This document shows positions 46,531 to 57,926 of a stretch of 64,000 nucleotides of DNA, piece after piece. The notes under the pieces are model-generated. The model did no database searches. It was not told the DNA's origin and saw only the letters and a list, made by a program, of their open reading frames with translations. The DNA comes from Basidiobolus meristosporus CBS 931.73 (Eukaryota > Basidiobolomycota > Basidiobolomycetes > Basidiobolales > Basidiobolaceae): the NCBI GenBank assembly GCA_002104905.1, contig MCFE01000300.1:36523-100522 (forward strand). Direction: 5' to 3'. The position numbers and the translations under genes were made by a program. Each line of letters begins with the position of its first letter. The stretch's first letter is position 1.

Positions 46531-47095
46531 GCACCTCCAACTCTTTATAAAATAGCTGTTGTCTTGTTTGTATTTATTCTTTGCTGCTGTGGGGCTTAGC
46601 CGGCTCTAAGCTCACAGCATTGGTCAGTGAGAACTGCAGCTTTTTTCCACCCTACCCTGTGACTGGCATATGTAGAGTCTCTTCTATTTATCTTTACCTT
46701 CATCAATGGCATATCTTTCACTGCTACTGTGGCTAAGTGCTTCTTGTAATAGACTACACTTTTTCTACAATATGCACTGCTCTGGTGCATTTGTTTCTGC
46801 CTGCTTGTCTCCTACAGACACTTTTCTGGCTGCCAGATATTTCTTTGCTGCCTGCTTGGAGGTTTCAGCTCTGCCTGCAACAATATTTTGTGAAAGCTGC
46901 ATGTTCTTAGCCATGGCACCCTTGTTCTTCTGTCATTGATAGCTTTTGATATGCTTGCAAGACCATCTTAGCATTCCAATGCTGGCAAAAAATCTGCTTG
47001 CAAACTTCAATCCAGGAAGATGCTCATGGACCAAATCAAGAACATTCTGCTTGCCTTTAAGTTCCTGATGGTCCCATGTCATGTTTGCTCCAGAT
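46531..47095 (-). pseudogene. CACTA ORF2 middle-domain fragment (reverse)
   Basis: Read leftward from 47095: TWDHQELKGKQNVLDLVHEHLPG, FFASIGMLRW, then AMAKNMQLSQNIV and a basic Ala/Lys-rich stretch (RAETSKQAAKKYLAAR). It is the same segment as 43120-43440 and 43757-43900 of the main ORF2 but without MITE2. Several stops follow. It is fused in frame to the C-terminal part of the Harbinger Myb-like gene at about 47095. Confidence 0.72.
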
Positions 47096-49227
47096 GATGC
47101 TACTGAACCAGCCTGCCATGCTACATGCTGACTTGTTCTTTTACTTGCCAAAGGCTCTGGTAGTGGAGGCACTTCATGCAGGTCATCATCAGTAAGTTCA
47201 CCATAAGAACCTTGCTGATGGTGAGGTGTAATGGCATGTGCAGGCATAACTGGATGCGCTGGCATGGCCCTTGGCTGAGTTCAATGTTATGCTGCTAAGT
47301 GATGCAACTTGGCCTGCTCCAACGGACTTGTGTCTAAATGAGCAGTTTGGCAAGTTCTGGTGGTTTGCTCAGAGGCAAGCACATTGACTCAACATGCATT
47401 GACTTCATGTGGGCCGCTCTTGTAAAGGGTGTTGGTGTAGTTTGGACTGATGTGTGCTGGCACCCTGAAGTTCCAAGGGATAATAAGGAATTCCGCAAGA
47501 CATGCTGGAGCAATCTAGGTGCTGTTGCTTGTGGTCTATATTCTTCCTCTTGCAGCTCACCATCTGATTCCTCAAGGTATTCACTTACCCTCTGTCTGAT
47601 ACTTTGGAACTGTTGCCTGGATGAGTCATGTGTATATTGCTCTTGGAAGCTACTTAGCTCTACTAATATATCATGCATTCATTTGTCATTTGAGGCAAAA
47701 ACTCATTCAAATCTCTTTAGTTCCCAAAGTTGAAGCGCAAACACACATGTCCAGCCCATTGTGGTGGTGTATAAGTCCAAGGGAGAGAGGTGTTTAACAC
47801 ATCTCAAATGTTTTGTGTGTGGGGTGTTCACTGGGTGCAATAACCTCTGGCAAAAGCTTGCTAGGAATACTTGGGTTCTGTCACTAATCTAATGTGATGG
47901 GTAAAAAGCCACAAGCTTGTCAAGGGAAAACTATTGAGCTACAATCCCCAACTAAGTTGGCGTCTTAGTAAAAGTATGTGCTGGGCTCAGCATCCCTTGA
48001 GATAACAATGTACTAAAGCTTCCAAAGTCAAAACAACTGTAAACTCCACCCACAGGGACTTGATGAGAATGCAGCTGTGGTCAATAGTTACAAAGACAGA
48101 AAAGTATCTTTGCCTGTACAAGAACAAACTTGGGAAAGAATCAAATATAATAAAAGATACCTACTCTGAGTATTCCTCATAAGTAGTGCCTCCAAGGTCA
48201 GTTGGCTGTCAGCATGGCTTCCTGGGAGTGTCATGTGGTCTGGGGTTGGAAGTTCAGGTAGCAGCAGGTACCAGTGTTCACACTAATCAACAAGTTGGTA
48301 TATTGATAAAAGGGATGATGATTTATTGTTGAGGGATTGCCTCCCTTATATACTTTTCTCACTGGCTAAGTGATTACTAATCATGGTGTTCCAGAAGGTT
48401 CTGGTGATCAATAGGAATCTTAATGACATCAGAATGAGCTAAGAGTATTCTAAGTAGGTGCCAGAAGGTTCTAAGAGGCACAACACATCTAACCAATCAG
48501 GAATCTGTACTCTGAAACCTGCATAACATAGGGATACCATATATGGTATGGAAATGGTAGGGATGGTGACATGGGTTGATCATGTGTCATGGGTACTGCG
48601 CCAGGTACTTGCCTAATACAGAAGCACTTACAGCTAGTAATCTTACATAAAGTGAGGGATAACTTATGCAATAAGGTAAGCAGTTGTGATAGTCAACCAG
48701 CTTATGGGATAGTACTGATCAGGTAAGACAAATGGGATAAAACTAAAGCAAGTGTAGTAGAGAAATAGGCAAGTAGAAAATTTGGGAATGAGCACATCTG
48801 TCAATGGGTGTCACTGTGACCCCACTACACTATACTGTGCAAATTACGCACAAAATTGTTCCCATGTGGCTTCCTCATCAAATCCCCTCACTCTCAGCTC
48901 ATTCTTGATTTCAATACTTCTCTTGTTTAATATCTTCTTACATACATCCACTGGCATCTTGATGTAGAACTCATGCCACAGCTTTCTACTCAGATTCTTC
49001 CATCTTTGTCAAATCTCTGAGGTATCTAATTCTGCTAGATTTATGAGTTGTGCCCAAATATCTGTATGAAGGCTCATCATAGACACTTGGGCCATACTAA
49101 ACTCATTTGGCAAGAACTTGAATGAATCCAATATTGACTTCTCAGGTCTGGACCACACTTGTGGGCTGGGGGATCGGTTCTGTCTGGGTTGCACTAAACG
49201 TGAGTTGTGGCTTGGTATAGGGACCAT
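47096..49227 (-). pseudogene. Harbinger Myb/SANT-like protein, copy 2
   Basis: Starts at 49227 (MVPIPSHNSRLVQPRQN), matching the start at 30439. The DNA-binding part (49227-48840) has a frame break after ELDTSEI. LTR-Y (47760-48829) then splits the gene within the codons that follow the Myb region. It resumes at 47755. At 47678-47334 it keeps the frame lost in copy 1: LVELSSFQEQYTHDSSRQ, IRQRVSEYLEESDGELQEEEY. The C-terminal GELTDDDLHEVPPLPEPLASK lies at about 47205-47140, then the gene ends in the fusion with CACTA ORF2. The natural RKKPRRR end is lost. Confidence 0.75.
47760..48829 (+). repeat. LTR-Y solo LTR-like element, copy 3 (1070 bp)
   Basis: Begins TGTGGTGGTGTATAAG, ends CCCACTACA. 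Flanks are CCAT (47756-47759) and CTAT (48830-48833), a 4-base duplication with one change. It is colinear with copy 1 in its outer parts but about 260 bases longer in the middle (about 47860-48240). Confidence 0.8.
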
Positions 49228-49586
49228 AGTGACAAATTTGGATACTTATACAGCAGTTTATTGGCATCAGCCTGGTCTTATATGAAATACACATGTAAAT
49301 CAATGTGATTGCTGAGTTTTGCATATTTTATGCATGATGCATCTTGGATCCCATTGACACAGATTGGATCCCATCAATTGCAGATTTCCTATTTGATTAC
49401 AGACTTGTGAGTAAAGCATCAATAAATATAATAAATCATTGTTTGAGGATAATTTTTGCAACATAATGATGTGATAAATGGCAATTGATGGAGATTTAAT
49501 CATAATGCATGGAAAATGAGATAAACAAAGCTGATAGCACCAATTCAATTCAATTCACCTCAGCCTGATCACCTACCAAATTTAAT
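49228..49586. promoter_or_regulatory. Divergent intergenic region of Harbinger copy 2
   Basis: 359 bases between the two start codons, similar to 30080-30438 in reverse orientation. It probably holds the two promoters. Confidence 0.5.
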
Positions 49587-50471
49587 ATGACTTACTCATC
49601 TGAATGGTCCTTTCTCATCAATCCCACCACTACTACTGGATTCCCTTTTGATACACTAGAGGAGATCTATACAAAGTACTGTTGACCATCTACCTCCATC
49701 TACTGAAGGAGCTCCTTTGTTAAGCTTCTCTGCTATTACAAGAACTATTGCCTCACAAGGTTTCATCCTACCATCCATGGCCACAAAAGTCCTAGAAGCT
49801 TTCATTCCCAGCTAAGAGCAATGCAGTACCACTTTGCAGAGGGTTTGAATGACTTAGAGCAAGCTTGGAATACTAGGTTCAGAAGCTCCAGTAGACTTTC
49901 ATATCCCAGAGTGTTCAGCAACAGCTTCCATAATAGGAGTAGTTTGGATACCTTCCCAGTCAGGATTAACAGAGCTTTGAGAGGGCAGAAGCACTTTAAT
50001 TCTGGCAAGTTCAAGGCACACTGTGTGAAGTTTCAATCACTGTCTGACATTGAGGGTAACATCATCTGGTTTAGTGGGCCATTTGCTGGAAGTAGGCATG
50101 ACAAAGCACTCTGGGTAGAGAAGCATCCAGAATTCCGTAGAGGGGAGAAATGTAAGGCAGACTTAGTTTATATAGGAGAGGATTTGCAGAGATTAGGATG
50201 TATTAGAGCATATAGGAAGCCAAGGAATGGTGTGCTGAGCAGGAAACAGAAGCTCTACAGTTAGATATTTAATCATTTCAGAGTGAGGGTAGAGCACACA
50301 TTTGGATATCTGAGGATATTTGGCATACTGGCTGGTAAATATAGAGGAAAGTCATATATAGGTGAAAACAGCATAATAGGTAAAATAGTTAAGATACTTA
50401 TCAATGCACAGTATATTTATACAAGAAGATATCCACTAAGAGAAATGTGTCTGGAGCATTATGAAGAATAA
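49587..50471 (+). pseudogene. PIF/Harbinger transposase, copy 2 (near full length)
   Basis: ATG at 49587 (MTYSSEWSFLINP) to TAA at 50469-50471, about 294 codons, which is close to the compact end of the family. It is more complete than copy 1. The N-terminal 75 codons carry two stops (near 49683 and 49707). From 49821 an open frame of 147 codons includes LDTFPVRINRA (first Asp), FSGPFAGSRHDKALW (second Asp) and LGCIRAYRKPRNGVLSR. It ends at a TAG at 50262 and then continues in frame with FNHFRVRVEHTFGYLR (catalytic Glu) to LREMCLEHYEE. So the catalytic residues survive and three stop codons inactivate it. Confidence 0.9.
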
Positions 50472-50510
50472 ATAACACAAGGAAAGCACTATTCTGAGCA
50501 ACATAAGTAA

Positions 50511-52159
50511 AGTATGCTGAGTTTCTCTTGGTCCCAAGCCAATTTCTACACCATTCAAAAGCCAGAGCACATCTATAAGGTGGACTGCAATCCAGTAGGG
50601 ACAAAGAATGTATTGGATAAATACCAAAAGGTTCTTTGCTGATATTCAGAAGATATTCAAAGCAATAGTGGTGGCAACCAAGTATATGTTTGCAAGATGT
50701 ATATGTTAGCAGCAATACACAGTAGACTTGTTCTATTGGATAGTGCCACATTGAGCCATGAGTGCCAAATGATGCCAAAGTGTGCCAGGGAGGCCAAGTG
50801 AGCCTATGCTTGGCACACAGAGTGTGAAACATAGATCTGCATCTTTGTGCAAAGCAGCCCCTGTGTCTCACTCATTGTGATGGAGAAAATTTATTTTTTG
50901 ACCTTTTTTTTTAGGGCAATGTTGTACAGGATGTGCAAGAGCACTAAAGTATTGAGGATATGCATCTGGTACTCAATACCCATGGCACTCTGAATCTAGC
51001 TCCTGTGGCTTGTAACATGTCACAAAAATGCATGGCACTATCTTGGTCCACTGGTACTATCTGGCACTATAAGTGCTTTGTATTGATCTTACTTTAGGGC
51101 TAATATCTAAATATAGTGCTGGATAGTACCAGTGGACCAAGAAAGTGCCATGCATTTTTGTGACATGTTACAAGCCACAGGAGCTAGATTCAGGGTGCCA
51201 TGGGTATTGATTACCAGATATATATCTTCAATCCTTTAGTGCTCTTTCACATCCTGCACAATATTGATCCACAAAAAAACATCACAAAATGGATTTTCTC
51301 CTGCATCATAGGTGAAATACAGGGGATGCTTTGCATAAAGATGCAGATCTATGTTTCACACTCTGTGGCCAAGTATAGGCCCACTTGACCTCTCTGGTAC
51401 ACTATGGCATCATTTGGCACTCATGGCTCAATGTGGCACTATCCAACAGATCAAGTCTAGTATATGGCAACTTTGCAAGTTTCACACTGAAAAGTTGTAA
51501 AGTCAAGGTGATAGAAGTATGCTCATTGTAGCAAGTGAGCATGTATTCAGAGGTTAATAAGCAGGTGGTGATAGTTTTTTTTCATTTGAGCTATATGTGG
51601 AATACCCAAAGTTGTAGTGGGTAACCAAATAGGGAGGGTTGACTCCCAATGTGGAATATCCAAAGTAGTAACAGGTAAGCAAATCAGAGGGGTGATTCTA
51701 CAGTGGGATATATGAATGGTGCTAGAGGAGGTAGAGAAAGGAAACACCATTTGGTAAATTGGTATAATAGCATTATACAGAACTAGCTGTAGGCCACCAT
51801 ACTGCTGTAATCATGCCAGCACAGGTCTGCAATGAGGCTGTCAGAGCACTGTCATGCTTCTTGCCATATAAGGCAATTGAATATATTGGCTGGTTAAGTC
51901 TGCTCAAATAAGTGCAGAGCACATTAGGAATGTCAGAATGCCATGCAATTCTTGTTAAAAGACAGCTAAATACTGTCAAATTTTTTACTTTATTTGGCAG
52001 TAAATTCACCAGAATGCCATTATAATCCTGCCATAAGATCATGTAGAGGGTCAATAATTCCAAGTTGCTATCATTGTGAAGACCTCATTGTGGGATCCTG
52101 ATGGTTGATCTGGATAGGATCCACCAGTGGGACCAAATTATCCTTCATAGTGCTTGTCA
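50511..52159 (+). mobile_element. CACTA transposase C-terminal and terminus fragment
   Basis: Plus-strand counterpart of 39870-38201. 50511-50720 encodes the worn end of the transposase (compare YWLNMKKFVVDIEEVLMAKV; here YWINTKRFFADIQKI). The 735-base foldback follows, then the 3' non-coding part, ending at 52159 with CATAGTG, that is CACTATG read inward. The terminal 60 bases match 38201-38228 plus 39019-39060. The fragment directly follows Harbinger copy 2. Confidence 0.72.
50724..51458. mobile_element. Foldback (long inverted repeat) element, 735 bp
   Basis: Two arms of about 348 bases (50724-51071 and 51112-51458) are near reverse complements around a 40-base loop. Termini are AGACTTGTTCTATTGG and the reverse complement, with AGT on both sides (50721-50723 and 51459-51461). 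The interrupted CACTA sequence is continuous across it. The outer 35 bases match the Harbinger left end at 29117. No coding frame is likely. Confidence 0.9.
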
Positions 52160-52164
52160 GCCAC

Positions 52165-52690
52165 TACCTCCATATCCTCCATTATAGACAGAGTGGAGAT
52201 CCCACTGACAGGCAAAGCAACAGTGTCAAGAACTCAGCAGACTATCACAAAGCTTATATTGGAATTTTGAGACAGTGATAGACAGTCCAACAGGTGCATC
52301 ACTTCTTTAAGAGCAGTGCTCAAGAAAACACACTTGAATATTGTAAGGATTTATTGCAAAGACTGGCAGATGAGGTGCTGGACCTTGCAGTGCCAGCTGA
52401 AGCCTAGGATGTATGGGAACCAGTGAATAAACAGTGGCATAAAGCTGCAGAGTTCCTGCAAAAGCAATGGAAACAGAGCATTTCAACAGAAATACTTATT
52501 GGGTGGTGGATTTTAATGGAGTTACTTGCTGAGTGTGGGGTTGAGCTTTATGTTAGTGTTGGACAGAGGGACTATTATATGTCAGTACAACTGGCCATTG
52601 AGGTACAACTGAAGTTGCATCAGAAATAAACCAATCTGTATGCCTAAAATGTAAGAGAATTGGTTGAGTCAGGAAGTAATGAGTGTGAAA
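52165..52690 (+). pseudogene. CACTA ORF2 C-terminal fragment
   Basis: Colinear with 44045-44580. The frame 52423-52629 reads NKQWHKAAEFLQKQWKQS, then ILIGWWILMELLAECG and VQLAIEVQLKLHQK, so the tryptophan-rich C-terminal domain is well kept. The upstream part (from about 52170) has stops. It is interrupted at 52701 by the CopA copy 4 LTR. Confidence 0.72.
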
Positions 52691-52700
52691 AATAGGCAAT

Positions 52701-53049
52701 TGTTGTGAAAATTTGTAACTCCACCTAAATAATCACACATCATAGTCAGTTAGATCATTACCTTCAAGTCCTAGAGAATACTGACCAAATTCCTTGTTTG
52801 GATTTTCTTAGAATATTTTCTCCAAAATACCAGGTACCCAGAACACAAAAATCCTCAAAGTTGTCAAAATAGCCCCCAACTTTGCACACATGTTCTGGGG
52901 ACCTTTCATAGCCAATTCTATGTGTTTTTTATTCCAAGACCATGTAATAGTACAATTGCTACTCTTACATTCAATAAATCATTAAGTTAAAACCACATAA
53001 TCTACTTGTCCTCCCAATCTCTTGCAATATCTCCAAGACTCTGACAATA
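52701..53049 (+). repeat. CopA copy 4, 5' LTR (349 bp)
   Basis: TGTTGTGAAAATTTG at the start, TGACAATA at the end, followed by GGTTATGAGCCC. It keeps the 17-base segment (around CACCAAAATACCAGG) that is deleted in both LTRs of copy 5. Confidence 0.88.
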
Positions 53050-53053
53050 GGTT

Positions 53054-56000
53054 ATGAGCCCCAAGCTGCCACTCTTTACAATGTCAACCAATGCTATTAC
53101 TGGAATTTTTCACTCTGCTGAAAAGTTGGATGGATCTAACTACCAAGTGTGGAAGGTGAAGATGAAGAAGCTGCTACAAGAAAGAGGCCTTTGGGATATT
53201 GTCATGGGAGAAGAATGCCCTCCTAAAAACGTGGGAGAGGAAGGCTTAAAGTACCAGTAGAAAGAACAAAGTGCCTTTAACTGCACTTGCCTTAATGTTA
53301 AAGACAAATTGCTAATTCAATGCTCAAGAGTAAAAACAGCAAAGAATGCCTGGAAGGCATTAGAAGACACCTACCAGTCACTTTCAGCTGCTAAGAAAAT
53401 GTATCTGAGACAAAAATTCTTTACTACAAAGATACAGCCAGGAGAAGAAATGAAAAATCTAATTGACCAAATTACCCTGCTGGTGGATGAAGTGGAATTT
53501 GTGGGCATACCAACTACTGATGAGGATGTGATAGTTACAATCCTGAATAGCCTGACAGACAGGCTTCAGGGCCTTGTATCAGCCCTAGAGTCCAGAACTG
53601 AAGATTTGACCTAAAATTACATATATGGAAGGCTGCTGAATGAAGAATTGGGAAAATCAAGCACCAATACAAAGGAAGAAGAAAATGCTTTGATAAGCAA
53701 TGATAACCAACAAAGGAGGTACCAAAGACCCTACAAAGGCAACAGCAATCTGTTTTGTAACTACTGCCAAAGGAAAGGACACACATCAGACTGGTGTCTC
53801 AAAAAGAGAGATAGTCAGCAAAAGAAGTCTGAACATGGAAATGCTGCAACAACTGAAGATAGACTATTCCTATCTGCACTAAATATGACCACAAACAAGG
53901 ATTCTTGGATGTGGTATATTGACTCTGGAGCATCTCAACACTTATAAACCAAAATGAGCTTTTTACCCAATATCAAGATATTCCAATAATGAAGGTTTTC
54001 ATGGGTGACAATAGAACACTTTATGCAGTGGGAGAAGGAACTATCCAAGTAAACCTTAGAAGCGGTGAATGAAGCCATACACTGACCTTTAAAGAAGTAC
54101 TCTGTGTACCAGAAATAGCCAAGAACCTACTCTCTGTAAGCAAGGCCACTGCAGAAGGACTCAGTTTCAGCTTTGACAATTCTGGATGCAAGATCACTGA
54201 TCAAAATGGTGCCCATATTGCTTTGGGTATCAGTGATCAGAATCTATACAAGTTGACTTATATTCCATCATATTTGAAAGCAAATATAAGTAACTTAAAT
54301 GAAGAAACACCAATGCTATGGCACAGGAGATTTGGGCATATCAATTTTTGATTATTTGTGCAAAATGATCCAAGATCAGCTAATTTCTGGAGTAAAAACT
54401 GATTCCCCAGCTAATTTGGAGCACTGTGAAGCCTGCATATATGGGAAATAAGCCAGACAACTGTTCAAGAGCTCTGGGTTGACCAAAACTAAGAAAATAT
54501 TAGATCTAACTCACTCAGATCTGGGTGGACCTATGCAAAATTTATCCTTAGGTGGGAGGAAGTATTTGATCACTTTTATTGGTGATTATGCAAGATACAC
54601 GTGGGTTTACTTCATGAAGAGAAAGGAAGAAGCTCTGTCTAAGTTCAGGGAGCTTAATGTCATGGTGGAGAGAGAAACTGGTGAAAAAATCATGAAAATA
54701 TGCTCTGACAATGATGGAGAATATACCTCAAAACTCTTAATCTGCTTCTGCAAAATTCATGGGATAAAGCAAGAGACTATTGTACCATACTCCTCACAGC
54801 AAAATGGAGTAGCAGAACATGCTGACAGATCAATAACTGATAGGGCAAGATCTATGATCCATGATCAATAATTATCCTATGATTTTTGGGCAGAATCAGT
54901 TGCTGCCGCTATAAACCTTAAAAATAGGAGTTATAACAGAATACTTTGTGATTCTACTCCATTTGAAGCATGGTATGGGTACAGACCAAGGGCAGAACAT
55001 CTAAGAATATTAGGGTATACAGCTAATGCCAAGAAACTGCCCGGAAATCAGTCAAAATTTGAGCCAAAAAGTGTAAAATGCATATTTTTGGGCTACTGCA
55101 ATGAGAGTTAAGCATACAGACTCTACAATACCAAAGCAAAGAAGTTTATCAAGTCCAGGGATGTGCTGTTTGATGAAAATTCAAAATTTTCACAAAAAAT
55201 GACATCCAATGATGACAAAAATCTGATCTAAAGTCCACCAATTGTCAGGATTGAATCATATCAAAATAATGAAGCTTTTTTCATTCCAGAGGACTGTACA
55301 ACCATGGTCCTGCCTGAAGCAGTGCCCTGGAATATCCCAGAAGTGATCATTCCAGCACCAAATGCCTGGAGATCCAATTGGACAAGAAATAGTCCAAATT
55401 ACAGTATCAATGAGGGTAGAAACTTAGCCTATGCCTAGTCAGTCCATATTGATGAACCCCAGACTGTAAAAGAGGCCTCAAATGGCCCTTGGAACAAGTT
55501 TTGGAGATCTGCAATGACTTAGGAATATCAGGCCTTGATGGAAAATCAAACTTGGGACTTGGTCAAATTACCAATCAACTAAAAATCAATTGGATGCAGA
55601 TGGGTCTTTGAGACAAAATACAAGGCTGATGGTACATTTGAAAGATACAAAGCAAGACTTGTGGCCAAAGGATACTTTCAAACAAAAGGACCTTACTATA
55701 CTGAGACCTTTGCACTGGTAGCCCAGTTTAATTCCATTAGATTAATATTGGCTATTGCAGCCAAATATAAGTTTTTTATTCATCAAATGGATGTAAAAAC
55801 TGCATTTTTGAATGGAGAACTTGATGAGGATGTGTAAATGGACCAGCCTGATGGGTTTGTTGACTAATATAACCACCATTTGGTCTGCAAGCTTAAAAAG
55901 TCTCCATATGGTCCTAAAAAATCACCAAGAGCCTGGAATTGCAAGATAGATTCTTATTTGGAATCTTTGAGTTTCAAAAGGAGTAATGCTGACTATAGTA

Positions 56001-57022
56001 TATACTTTAAGCCAGATAGAGCAAATCCTGCTCTATTAGCTCTATATGTGGATGATCTTATTATAGCCACCAATAACCTAGAAACATTGGAAGAGACTAA
56101 ATCCAGTCTATCTAAGGAGTTCAGGATGTCCAATCTAGGTGAACTCAGTTACTACTTGAAGATTAAGCTCTCCATAGACAGAAGTACCAAACTATCATCC
56201 TAAGCCAATCCAAGTATATTCAAGATATAATAAAGAAATTCCAAATGGAAGACTGTAAACCAGCAGCTACCCCAATGGAAACAAACCTTAACTTGGTCAA
56301 AACTCAACCAAATCAAGAGAGCTTGGTACCATCTGATAGCCCTGACATTCCTTATCAATCTATGATCTACAGTCTAATGTATATCATGCTTGGAACACGT
56401 CCAGATATCTCATATTCAGTGCAAGTTGTCAGCCAGCATAATCAGAACTATAGTTCTGATCATATTGCAGCAGTTAAGCAGATTTTTAGACACCTAAAAG
56501 GAACTGCTGATATCTGCTTAAGATACACTTATAAGGATTCAGAACAGGATCTTGTAGGATACTCTGATGCTGATTGGGGACAAAATTTGGAAGACAGAAG
56601 ATCCACCACAGGATACACCTTTCTTTACTGTAAAGGAGCAATTTCATGGAAATCAGAAAGCCACTAACCATAGCACTTTCTACCACAGAGGCAGAGTATA
56701 TGGCAGCCTGTAAAGCTACAAAGGAAGCAATGTGGTTGAGAAAGCTTTTTACAGATCTAGGTCTATATCAAAAAACACCTATTACATATTTCAAGATAAT
56801 CAAGGATGTATACAATTAGGTAGAAATCCAACTTTTCATGCTAGAAGCAAGCACATAGATATTAGATATCATTTCATACGTGAAGCTATAGAGAATAACT
56901 TAGTTAGCTTAGTTTACTGTCCTTCAGATGAAATGATTGCAGACATATTTACCAAACCATTAGCTAGAGACAAGTTTGAAGATCTTAGGTCAAAATTAGG
57001 ACTAGTCAGTATGAACATTTAG
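53054..57022 (+). pseudogene. CopA copy 4: gag-pol polyprotein
   Basis: Starts at the ATG at 53054, inside the primer-binding site. Gag: MSPKLPLFTMSTNAITG, a TAG at 53258, then LIQCSRVKTAKNAWKALED; a TAA at 53612 is shared with copy 5. The zinc knuckle is CNYCQRKGHTSDWC and the protease site is YIDSGASQHL (about 53920-53945), followed by a frameshift. The integrase zinc finger is near 54330-54440 (HCEACIYG) and the core frame is 54479-54871 (SDNDGEYTSK; the final motif reads SSQQNGVAEHAD). A stop lies at 55577. RT follows, with LYVDDLIIA near 56045, then RNase H (YSDADWGQNLEDRRSTTGYT) and a tail ending at 57022. It has about ten stops or frameshifts and is clearly inactive. Confidence 0.93.
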
Positions 57023-57035
57023 CTGAGTGGGAGTG

Positions 57036-57745
57036 TTGTAAAAATATGTATGTGTGCAAAGCTTGGGGCTGCTTAGACAACTTTGAGAAATTTCATGTTC
57101 TGGGTACCTGGTATTTTGGTGAAAATATTCTAAATAAATCCCTGTAAGGGATTTAATCAGAACTCTCTAAGATTTGTTGGCAATGATCCCTAAGAAAAAA
57201 AATTGACTAAAGGCCAGCAAAATACTATCATAGTATCAGCTGAATTCCAAGTTTCTCAAAATTGACAACTCTCAAAATCTCTGTTCTCAGCTGATGGATA
57301 GGCAAGCAAACAGGTTGTCCAGGAGGAGACTAGGCAAACTAGCATCCATACCAGATTTAGCAATAAGCTGTCTATTACTTCCATCAAAAATTGCATTTGA
57401 AATTTTGAACCCAAAACACCCGCTGAATACCAGCAAAATGTCATCAGAATACCAGCAGAATACCAGCTCAAAATCAGACAAATTCCAAGTTTGAGATTTT
57501 TCATAGGGGATTGCAGTGACCAAGTTAGGTGTATTTAGGTCCAATTGCAGATTTCTACAATAATCCAAACAGTCCCAAACTTTGCACACATGCACTTTGG
57601 ATCTTCTGTAACATGTTCTTCAGGTTTAATTTGTCAGGTCAATGTAAAATATATAGACTACTTGACATGTAATAAGTCATTTAGTGAAAACCACACAATC
57701 CACAAGCTCTCCCAATCACTTCCAATATCTCCAAAAGTCTTTCAG
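57036..57745. repeat. CopA copy 4, 3' LTR, rearranged
   Basis: 57036-57052 is the forward LTR start. 57053-57187 and 57509-57560 form the first two-thirds of a CopA LTR in reverse orientation, split by MITE2 (57188-57508). About 57561-57745 is the forward 3' part of the LTR. The result is two LTR pieces in head-to-head orientation, which implies recombination between inverted LTRs. The right edge is approximate. Confidence 0.7.
57188..57508 (-). mobile_element. MITE2 copy in a CopA LTR (321 bp)
   Basis: Inverted termini CCCTAAGAAAAA and TTTTTCATAGGG, with GAT on each side (57185-57187 and 57509-57511). The reverse complement matches 43447-43756, including the CTGGTATTCTGCTGG repeats. An 82-codon frame on the minus strand has no known motif and I do not call it a gene. 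Confidence 0.78.
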
Positions 57746-57926
57746 TAGTTACCAGCCATCATGTCATATTTTGATAGAATTCCTTCAATTATCTGAACCC
57801 TACTAATTGCAATAATTTGTTGCATTTATGCATTTGAATCAAGACATTGGCCAAGTGGCAAATCCAGTAGTCTAGGTGATGAAACCAAATGATTGCAACA
57901 GTATTGGCAATCCAGGATATGGGAGG
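57746..57926. other. Short unassigned spacer
   Basis: No feature recognised between the CopA LTR remnant and LTR-X. Confidence 0.3.

Noticed and set aside
57256-57595. Overlapping 82- and 102-codon minus-strand frames
   Set aside because: They read through MITE2 and LTR pieces and have no protein motif.
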